Source: Epithemia pelagica (lineage: Eukaryota > Bacillariophyta > Bacillariophyceae > Surirellales > Surirellaceae). From it: 64,000 nucleotides of DNA. Made by a program: the position numbers and the translations under genes. The stretch's first letter is position 1. Each line of letters begins with the position of its first letter. The notes under the pieces are model-generated. The model was not told where the DNA came from and did no database searches. It saw nothing but the letters and a program-made list of their open reading frames with translations. Shown here one piece after another: positions 10,582 to 18,676 of the stretch. The stretch is taken from contig OX337236.1 in assembly GCA_946965045.2 (NCBI GenBank), positions 1,922,001 through 1,986,000 of the forward strand. Direction: 5' to 3'.

Positions 10582-13006
10582 TCAATGTTCGCGAGCAGAC
10601 AATTCACGCCATTGTTCCGGCAACCACCTTTTACCGGAAACCCCAAAGAAGCTTCGAAGCTGTGGTCTTGCAAGACAAGTCCATCCGCGCCTCTCTGATG
10701 GATTGACAGCAGGATGCCCACGGACAAGATAGGAATTGGGCAACGTGGCAGGTTGATTTGGAATCTCTTTCCCTTCCTTTAGTTGGTATCCATAGAGATC
10801 ATATGTGACAACCCCTGACTTTACATCCTTTTGCCACAAACAAACAAAAACATCGTACTCTGGAAATTTAGCAAACTTCGGGTAGTAAATAGAAACTTTG
10901 GGGAAGTTCCCCTCCCAGTGATGGTTCGAACAGATTTCACCCAGTGCCTTCTGCAATTCTTCAAGATTCTTGACCATCGATATGGTCCGAGTGGCGGGCA
11001 ATGGATAATTATAAAAGAGACTTGTCGAAATCGTCTTCATTTCGAAACTCACAGTTGGGATGCACGAGACATCTCCAAAATTACCAGAAACATATCGCAA
11101 CCAGAGAACAAGCAAAAACAAAGACTCCCATCCATCACCGCTTTCTTCTTTGCTCGTGCTCCAACTTTTCGCATCTTGTACGACTTGACTTTGCGATAGT
11201 CCGAAACGACCTTGGATTGAATCTGCAAGATTTCCCAACAACTCCATCAAATAGCATGGTATCCAATAGCTTTTGCCATTGCCGTTATCCAAAAGTGCGT
11301 CAATATTCGTCCCTAGTGGCTCTCCGGAGAAGAAAGATCCCAAGACTCTTTGCAGCAAGTCGAAGTCCAATGTTGTACCACTACAAGCCCTCTCTGTACG
11401 ACGGGCGATCTGCGCTTTCTCAGCGAGCCCTTCAACCGTAAGAGTTGTCACCAGCAATGCCGGAATGAGGCCGTAATAGAGAGCCATTCGCGGCGTGAGA
11501 TCGGTGATATTTAGATTTTGTCTTGCACCTGATAGATCCTGAATCAGCGGTAAGGTTTTAACTTCCATGTCACGAAAGGAAAGGGACGGCAATGCTTTTT
11601 CTGGATTTGTTGAGCTCATAATCGCAATTGGAGAAGTCGTTGAATGAGACAAAGAGAGTTGGAATACACTGTTCGCGAAGTGCCTTTGCCAACTCGTAGA
11701 GTGCCCTCGTCTTCCCTCCCCTGGAGCAGCGAGCCAGGGAAGTGATTGGGACTCGGTACGATCCATCGGCTGCATCCTCCTTCAGGCACAAATCCGTCAC
11801 CCTCCCCACGATGTCATCAAGCCATCCTTCTTGGCTTACGAACGGAGGTGTGATCGGTTCAAGATGAGGAATTTCCAAGAGGTTCATCCACTGTTGAGCC
11901 GGAATGCGGATTCTTTTTGGCGGACTTGCCTCTGGCACTGTCCATTGCACGCTTCTAAGTTTTGAGTTAAAATAGTAGGTCCGCCCCTCGCCGTCTACCA
12001 TTTCTTGCCATCCTTCTGGAAGGGGCGGTGAATCTGCCGGTTGAGCTGGAATGCGGATTCTTTTTGGCGGATTAGCCTCAGGCACTGTCCATTGCACGCT
12101 TCCAAGTTTTGAGTTAAAATAGTAGGTCCGCCCCTCGCCGTCTACCATTTCTTGCCATCCTTCTGGAAGGGGCGGTGAATCTGCCGGTTGCTCCTGCGAT
12201 GCACTCATTCCTAGACATACTGTATCTTGATTGTGTTGTATAGTTGTTGTCGAGGTTGTTGTCGCTTCATGTACAATCATTTCGTCAGCTCCAACAGAAG
12301 CTGCACCCAGATCCACGTCTCCGGTCATAAGGTCGATCTTCCGCCTCTTGCTAAGTCCCACATGTGATTTTCGTTTCTTGCGACCCGCCATGCCGCGGTG
12401 TTGTTGGTGATGCCACACTGGAACACGAGAAATGCTCGGAACTCCCAACAAGAGGGGATTGGAGACTGCCATGGTTTGTGAAAAAGAACCACAAATTGTG
12501 TTTGGATGGTGACGGATGGTGGATCCACCCAGGGGCGAGGAGGAGAGCAGGATGGATGATGAACAAGACGACGACAACGCCCGCACCGTGGTTCCGGCAA
12601 GACATGTTCCAAGTGTCCCAGCCGGGTTGCAGGATGCCACTATTCCAATCGTTTTGTTGGTCTTGGAATGGATCAATGGCAATGAAATCCTGTGGCGACA
12701 CCAAACGCCAATCCCACGGGTGGCGGCGGCGGTGGTGGTGGCCATCATCATGGTGATGATGATGATGGTGACTGCCTTGCCAGGAACAGAGGATGTCTCG
12801 AATGGTCTGGACCGACTATCAAGCCGCGCGGGTCCAACAAAAGATACCATGGCTGCCTGTCCGCTGTCCGCCTGACTTATTCCGCGACCGAAGAATTCTC
12901 TTCCGCGACCGACTACCACTACCCACTCTACCACCACCACGACACCCACCCACGACACTACTCCTATACTCCTACTCCTGTGACCCAGAAAATGTTCTTG
13001 ATCCAT
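10582..13006 (-). pseudogene. WW-domain Crinkler/RHS-like NTPase-nuclease, copy C, internally deleted
   Basis: The third copy. The 5' frame (13,006 to 11,570, 478 codons) keeps the header, basic stretch, two WW domains and Walker A-like CSRGGKT. A 281-bp deletion relative to copy A follows: A 276-279 and A 557-560 both read CTCA, and one CTCA remains near 11,620, so the deletion runs between 4-bp microhomologies. It removes the Walker B segment and shifts the frame. The distal part stays open in another frame to 10,582 and keeps the nuclease-like region (YDVFV...YGYQLK). The N-terminal extension differs from A and B by multiples of three bases. This copy cannot make a complete NTPase. Confidence 0.75.
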
Positions 13007-13253
13007 ACGATTGTTCTAGACGAAATAGTGGAACAAGATTTTCTAGCACAGCGATCTACTTCTCCACATTTGCTAGAGGAAATGATGGAGGACATTTCAT
13101 ACTACTCTGCCGAAGGGCACCGGGACAAACGAGAAACGAACATCAACGTTTGGGTGTGTCGCGGTCAACCATGGAAAACCCGCACCAGTCTAGTTCTCTC
13201 GAGTCATATCCCACAAGCCCACAAGGAACAGGAGTGTATATGTGTGCCTGTGT
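11340..13253. repeat. Tandem segmental duplication, unit C (partial)
   Basis: Homology to units A and B runs from 11,340 to 13,253 and then stops abruptly in the run GCCTGTGT. Beyond it, units A and B continue into the DDE-like gene, whereas unit C continues into the 3' end of a POP1 gene fragment. Unit C also has a 281-bp internal deletion, a 9-bp deletion near 12,960 and a diverged stretch near 12,825, so it is the most diverged of the three tandem copies. Confidence 0.9.
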
Positions 13254-14277
13254 TACAAGAGTGGCCGGATCGAAACCAACAACGGAGCATGAGTGGGTTT
13301 CCCACCAGCTATTACCACATGAGCCAAGAGACGACGCTGGTCCAGAGATTGGTGTGGACTCGTGGCAAATTCGCAAACTTGCACCAAGGTTTGATCGGTC
13401 GGTGCCCGACGGAGTGCGTCGAGGAATCGAGCGGCACCCACCACGGCCATTCCATGACCACGGCCTCGCGACGGGGAAACGACACTGGCCGTCACAAACC
13501 CCATGGGGGATTCGGGGGAACCGGATTCGAGTGCATGGCTGTTGTCGTGGCCATCCTTGTGGTTGGCAGTGTTGCTGGGTGCTGATGTTAAATACGGAAT
13601 CAAGCGACTGCCTGGAATCAATGTGCCCTTGCCCTGTTCGATTCGAACCTGCACCATGACCAGGGCCGGTAAGGATAAGGATTGTCGTAGGGAAAGACAT
13701 GTTTGTTGGAAAGTTTGGCATTCTCGTTGGGACGGAGGGGGAACACGACGAAAATCGGTAGGATTGAGAGTCGGACGACGACGTCGTCGTTGTCGTCCAG
13801 GAGGATGCGTCAGTGTGGGTGACGGGTCTTGGACGACGGGACTTGTTGTCCTTGCTGCCTTCATCAAGTCCAAGAGGGGTTGGCCGTAGATGCCTCGCAT
13901 CATCACCACTGCTGTCGTGGCAACCGAGGATGGGATCAAGACATTCCAGGATGGAATTGGAACCATGGGTGGACGGTTTTTCTTGTGGATCCGTCCCAAC
14001 CCACCTTCCAAGTATCGTCGAAGAATGTACCACTCGTGTGTTGCAGTTTGATTGCGAGTATCATTGTTGCAGAAAGGTTCGTCGGGTGTCAACGAGAAAG
14101 ATTGGGTGCGGGTCGTCGTTGCGGTGTTCCAGTACTGTTGCCCCGCGTTCGTCTCTGGATAATCACGAGGGAACATGGCACGAGGAGGATCGCATTCCAA
14201 ACACCATTGAGCTTCTTCCGCCAATCCAATGGGACAGGCTCCTCCCTGCACAACCAAGGACAACCACAACTGCGAGG
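13253..14277 (-). pseudogene. POP1 3' fragment (duplicated, truncated)
   Basis: A duplicate of the last third of the intact POP1 gene (18,676-19,688 counterpart), from just upstream of the POPLD-like segment (ACPIGLAEEAQWCLECDPP, FPRDYPETNAGQQYW) to the same stop codon. It lacks the N-terminal two thirds. At 14,277 the sequence switches to F-box/FIST gene sequence. Relative to intact POP1 there is a 12-bp insertion and several substitutions, yet the frame is preserved, so the duplication is older than the A/B units. It cannot encode POP1 function by itself. Confidence 0.85.
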
Positions 14278-15430
14278 GCTTGATGAACTACAAAGATACT
14301 ACTGGCCAATGCCCTGGGTGGCTGTGGTGTGGTGTTGGGAATGGATGGTATTCCAGTTGCTGGAATCGTCAAGGATTCGAATCCTTGCGACACAACGGCT
14401 TGTACCGGAACATTGAAAACTGCCACTCCAAAAACAACACTACTCTCTGGCTCGTCATACACATCGTCGTATGAAAAGAAATGCAATCGATAGGATCTTT
14501 TGTGTAACATTGGTCGCACACAATTCTTCAATTTCTCTTGGGTCCATCTCCGGGACGCTCTGTATTCGCGCCCACCCAATGACAAGTACCATTCTCTCAA
14601 TTCCCACCTAGACATTGTGTACAACTGGTTTCTTGTTGTTGAAGAGTCAAAAGACTCGGAAACGAAGCCGCCACGGCACAAACCACCGACCAAAGTGGTC
14701 TGGGGGAAGGCTTGTTGTAAGGTTGCCAAAACGTGATCGACTTGATTCTCTCTATATTCTATCCCATGCATCCAAATTGCTGAGGGCTTTTTGCCCTCAA
14801 AATACTGTATTGCGTGAGATTGTAATTGCTGAATCAAGTCACGGGTGGCAGCCAAAGTTGTGGAGCTCATCGTGTTCGCAGAGGACGACGTAGGTAATCC
14901 TGCTTCTCCAGTAGTGGTAAAACTAAACGGATACATCGAATTGGGTGGTAGGGTGGCGAGCAAGAGCCCATCTTCCGGGCCGATCGAGCAAATGGGAACG
15001 GTGGTTTGCAAAATAACGGATATTGTCCCCAAAACGACACAGTCGGAGGGAATCCAGCCCGGTAACTCTCGTCGTAAGGTACTTGACGGTTGAGAACTAG
15101 CGACAATAAAATTGTGCGAAGTTTGCAATTTATGATGGACCGCGTATTGCATCATTCCTTGCGCATACTTTGTGCAACTGTAGGCTGATCGCCCATCCAT
15201 TCTGGTGATGGTGACCACGTTGGGAGTGTGAAAGAGACGACGGTATTCCTGAACCAAATACCAATAGCGACGCGAAGACAACTGGAAACGATATAGCGAC
15301 GCGAAGACAACTGCAAACGATTAGCATCCAAAAAGGACAAATAGGGAAGCACCCGCAGCACCACATCCACATTCCAGTCATCCATACTGCAAATCGTGGA
15401 GGCAGTCGTTGTGGTTGAAGATGTTGCCAT
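14278..15430 (-). pseudogene. F-box/FIST-domain protein (FBXO22-like), frameshifted and 3'-truncated
   Basis: The ATG at 15,430 has a strong context (caccATGGC). It is followed by a Ser/Thr-rich leader and an F-box (MDDWNVDVVLRVLPYLSFLD). A perfect-length 29-bp tandem duplication at 15,264-15,321, differing at one base, shifts the frame right after the F-box. The original frame resumes from 15,281 and reads a FIST-like domain: LGTISVILQTTVPI, ATLQQAFPQTTLVGGLCRGG and FGVAVFNVPVQAVVSQGF. F-box plus FIST is the architecture of FBXO22, an SCF ubiquitin-ligase substrate receptor. The 3' part is lost where the gene joins the POP1 fragment at 14,277. Two independent lesions make this a pseudogene in this assembly. 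Confidence 0.75.
15264..15321. repeat. 29-bp tandem duplication inside the F-box/FIST gene
   Basis: Two adjacent 29-base units (15,264-15,292 and 15,293-15,321) differ at a single position (G/C). Since 29 is not a multiple of three, the extra unit throws the F-box and FIST segments into different frames. Without it the two segments would join in one frame. Confidence 0.95.
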
Positions 15431-15733
15431 GGTGTGGTTGGTGGTTTTGGAAGCTCTTTGTCCAGATGGAAATTGTGAGTGACTTGCGGAAGAGGAGGGA
15501 TGGTGAGTGTTCGATTCTTCTCTGTCTCTTCGTTCTTGCAACTTTGGAATGGTCTCTCTTCCACTAGTCTTGCAACTTCTGGGAAGAGATCTTCCCCATT
15601 GAGAGTTTGAAAACGAGAGCTGTTCCCCGTCATCGTCATAGTCACGCCCCCAAAAGATTCAATGGATTAAACTTGACACGTGCGTTATATGCAATGCATG
15701 ATGAATCAAGTATCCGTACGACGCTCGGACTCT

Positions 15734-18175
15734 CTACAGTGATGATGCCGCGGTCACGACCGTCGCTCTATGAAGGGGAATGAGCAGGACTCTCTGCACC
15801 ACATGGTCCCGCAGGGCCTTGTTTGCCACTGCAATATCTCTTGTCGATAGTCCGCTACAGTCCTTCCTTCGCAGAGTCTTGGCAGCGTTGGACCATTTAT
15901 CCTCTTTCCATGCAGGAACAACCCAGTAGAAAGTGAGGTCTTTCGCGTCCTCGGCCACTGCCAGCGGTGACTTTTCAGAGACCAATATACCTGCATCGAC
16001 AAGAAGCTCAATCCAACCATTTCGATCATGATCATTGCCAGTTGTAGCTTGGTAGACGTCCCGGCGTTTACCAATGTAATCAATGGCCGGATAGCACTTT
16101 GAAAGACCAACAAATGTGGCAGCTACGAATGGAGCTTCGCCAAACTGCAGCAAAGGTTGGACACAACCAGTTCGAGTGATTTCCGTTGGCGTATCCGGTA
16201 GAAGAAACTTGGTCTTCGATTGCGCTTCAAGAGACAGCGTAGATCTTGTCGACTTCAGAATTGCTTGCTTCGCCTCACTCTCCTGAGCTCCTTCAGCTGA
16301 TTTTTCGCGCGTGTACACCATCTCTCGAACTACAAAGTCGCCCCCAGTATGGACGTCCCAACCTGCCAGAAGCTCAAAAAGGCCTCCGCCATCATTGGTT
16401 GCTTGTGCCATTGCCGACAGCATAGTGGACCGATGTGCTTCGTAGATAGTCGCCACAGAAAAGCGACTAAGGTATCGAATATTCGGGATCGAGTAGTCTG
16501 AGCTCCCGTCGACAGAAAAGTTGTTTATATGGGCAAAGAAACAGCCAGCAACGGTTCCATTTCGCTCAACAGCCCTATCCGTGAACGCGCTGCGGACAAT
16601 GTCGGCATCAAGCAGTTTTGCTCGTTCTTGGATGCGCTTGACACGGCGGTTGTAGAGCGTTTTCGCAAAAATATATCGCGGTGCTTCTCCAACTTTATTG
16701 GCTCTTTGGTCGATGACGCCAGAATCGATCGTGTCACCTTTCTCCAGGGATATCAACTTGAGCTCGGCGACGCGACGCAGCTCATCGCGCGTCCACAATC
16801 CGACATAGAAGTGAAAGAGGTTCAAGACTTTGCTCGGGTCAATTGGAAAATGCTCTTCGTCTGCGCTACAAGCAACAACCATGTGGCGTCGCGAATGCAC
16901 AAACTCAGCTCCTCCTTTTTCAGCTTCTTTTGGGTCAAGAAGAACCACGGATTTCTCAAACATGCTTCCTGACAGGCTTTCCGTCATGAAGAATCCATGC
17001 GGATTCTCTTTCTCCGTCGCCATGAAAACCGAAAGTCTGTCATCAACGAGAATAATCCACAAAGCAAACTCTTCCTTTTGGCTGTAGTAGCGGATGCTTT
17101 TTGCCGAATCGCCTGATGTGTCAAGGAGAAATCGTCGAAGCAACAGCTGTAACGTCCTAGTCTTGCCTACACCCGGTGGTCCAATGATATAGCTCAGAGT
17201 GCGCTGATGATTCTTCCAGATGTCCTCGATTGCAGTAACGACTCTGCGACTGTGAGGGCGAGTGATAAGATTCGGATTTCCTGCCATGTCCATGTCGATG
17301 CCATGATCTTCACTTAGGTTGTAGTAGTGAAGGCCAGTTCCGTGCTCGTCTATCACCTCGTTGGATTCAAGTAGCCCTTTGATTTGTTCGCTCCGTCTCT
17401 TGTTGAATTTCCAAGCAGTTGTTCCCTCAGTGATTTTCGATATGAATTTGCTTTCGTTGCGAAGGTCTGCTTCCATTTGCGCCCGCTGAATGTCGTCTTC
17501 GAAATCAACAACCTTGACAACTACGTCATCTGTCGTAGGGATGTCAGGGATTTGAAACAGTCGGGACGACGTCGACGCATGCAGCTCCTGCGTTGCTGAT
17601 GTTTCCGCTGCCATTGACACTGGTGGTGGAACTGTTGGCAGTGCCGCTGGCTTCGATTCAATCTTCGCTTCATCCAAAGGTGTTGTCGCTTCATGTACAA
17701 TCATTTCGTCAGCTCCAACAGAAGCTGCACCCAGATCCACGTCTCCGGTCATAACGTCGATCTTCCGCCTCTTGCTAAGTCCCACATGTGATTTTCGTTT
17801 CTTGCGACCCGCCATGCCGCGGTGTTGTTGGTGATGCCACACTGGAACACGAGAAATGCTCGGAACTCCCAACAAGAGGGGATTGGAGACTGCCATGGTT
17901 TGTGAAAAAGAACCACAAATTGTGTTTGGATGGTGACGGATGGTGGATCCACCCAGGGGCGAGGAGGAGAGCAGGATGGATGATGAACAAGACGACGACA
18001 ACGCCCGCACCGTGGTTCCGGCAAGACATGTTCCAAGTGTCCCAGCCGGGTTGCAGGATGCCACTATTCCAATCGTTTTGTTGGTCTTGGAATGGATCAA
18101 TGGCAATGAAATCCTGTGGCGACACCAAACGCCAATCCCACGGGTGGCGGCGGCGGTGGTGGTGGCCATCATCAT
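15734..18175 (-). CDS. Crinkler/RHS-like P-loop NTPase with PD-(D/E)XK-like C-terminus
   Basis: 813 residues from the ATG triplet at 18,175 (MMMATTT). Residues 1-165 are the same header, including the GRKKRKSHVGLSKRRK basic stretch, as in the WW/Crinkler-like copies. Identity stops abruptly at EATT, and the rest is a different protein. It has a classical Walker A (GPPGVGKT, about residue 340), a likely Walker B (SVVLLDPK), the EAPRYIF motif typical of RHS/Crinkler NTPases, then CFFAHINNFSVDGSSDY and a C-terminal AIDYIGKRRDVYQATTGNDHD, which fits the Asp...Gln-x-Thr...His pattern of Crinkler nuclease domains. There are no WW domains. The longer start used by the other copies is put out of frame here by an 8-bp deletion near 18,220. 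It is the only fully open NTPase-nuclease gene wholly inside the window. Confidence 0.75.
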   Translation of the reverse strand: MMMATTTAAATRGIGVWCRHRISLPLIHSKTNKTIGIVASCNPAGTLGTCLAGTTVRALSSSCSSSILLSSSPLGGSTIRHHPNTICGSFSQTMAVSNPLLLGVPSISRVPVWHHQQHRGMAGRKKRKSHVGLSKRRKIDVMTGDVDLGAASVGADEMIVHEATTPLDEAKIESKPAALPTVPPPVSMAAETSATQELHASTSSRLFQIPDIPTTDDVVVKVVDFEDDIQRAQMEADLRNESKFISKITEGTTAWKFNKRRSEQIKGLLESNEVIDEHGTGLHYYNLSEDHGIDMDMAGNPNLITRPHSRRVVTAIEDIWKNHQRTLSYIIGPPGVGKTRTLQLLLRRFLLDTSGDSAKSIRYYSQKEEFALWIILVDDRLSVFMATEKENPHGFFMTESLSGSMFEKSVVLLDPKEAEKGGAEFVHSRRHMVVACSADEEHFPIDPSKVLNLFHFYVGLWTRDELRRVAELKLISLEKGDTIDSGVIDQRANKVGEAPRYIFAKTLYNRRVKRIQERAKLLDADIVRSAFTDRAVERNGTVAGCFFAHINNFSVDGSSDYSIPNIRYLSRFSVATIYEAHRSTMLSAMAQATNDGGGLFELLAGWDVHTGGDFVVREMVYTREKSAEGAQESEAKQAILKSTRSTLSLEAQSKTKFLLPDTPTEITRTGCVQPLLQFGEAPFVAATFVGLSKCYPAIDYIGKRRDVYQATTGNDHDRNGWIELLVDAGILVSEKSPLAVAEDAKDLTFYWVVPAWKEDKWSNAAKTLRRKDCSGLSTRDIAVANKALRDHVVQRVLLIPLHRATVVTAASSL

Positions 18176-18676
18176 GGTGATGATGATGATGGTGACTGCC
18201 TTGCCAGGAACAGAGGATGTCTGGACCGACCATCATGCCGCGCGGGTCCAACAAAAGATACCATGGCTGCCTGTCCGCTGTCCGCCTGACTTATTCCGCG
18301 ACCGAAGAATTCTCTTCCGCGACCGACTACCACTACCCACTCTACCACCACCACGACACCCACCCACGACACTAATGTTACTACTCCTATACTCCTACTC
18401 CTGTGACCCAGAAAATGTTCTTGATCCATACGATTGTTCTAGACGAAATAGTGGAACAAGATTTTCTAGCACAGCGATCTACTTCTCCACATTTGCTAGA
18501 GGAAATGATGGAGGACATTTCATACTACTCCGCCGAAGGGCACCGGGACAAACGAGAAACGAACATCAACGTTTGGGTGTGTCGCGGTCAACCATGGAAA
18601 ACCCGCACCAGTCTAGTTCTCTCGAGTCATATCCCACAAGCCCACAAGGAACAGGAGTGTATATGTGTGCCTGTGT
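17683..18676. repeat. Fourth copy (D) of the Crinkler header and upstream region
   Basis: About 1 kb nearly identical to the header part of units A-C. It begins at GTTGTCGCTTCATG inside the coding sequence and ends at GCCTGTGT, the same upstream breakpoint as unit C, where POP1 begins. It carries the same header and presumed 5' regulatory region on a different downstream NTPase gene. Confidence 0.9.

Larger units (their letters stand above)
5687..11339. repeat. Tandem segmental duplication, unit B (complete)
   Basis: This is the only unit seen in full, about 5,653 bp long. It is nearly identical to unit A and continues directly into unit C with no spacer. It contains the 3' part of one WW/Crinkler-like gene, the 5' part of that same gene, the second DDE-like gene and its 1.1 kb upstream spacer. 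The direct head-to-tail arrangement fits unequal crossing-over. Confidence 0.95.

Noticed and set aside
1-11339. Treating each 5.67 kb unit as a transposon because it contains a DDE-like gene
   Set aside because: No terminal inverted repeats or target duplications were seen at unit borders, and the DDE-like gene lacks its last catalytic segment. Head-to-tail abutting units fit unequal crossing-over better.
12692-13659. Long plus-strand frames over the Crinkler header and POP1 fragment (also near 17,940-19,082)
   Set aside because: They are antisense to header and POP1 coding sequence, repeat with the duplications and carry no recognisable domain.
13625-13660. tRNA B-box-like GTTCGATTCGAAC, also at 19,058 and a similar motif near 14,375
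   Set aside because: They lie inside POP1 and FIST coding sequence and no cloverleaf or A-box partner at proper distance could be drawn.
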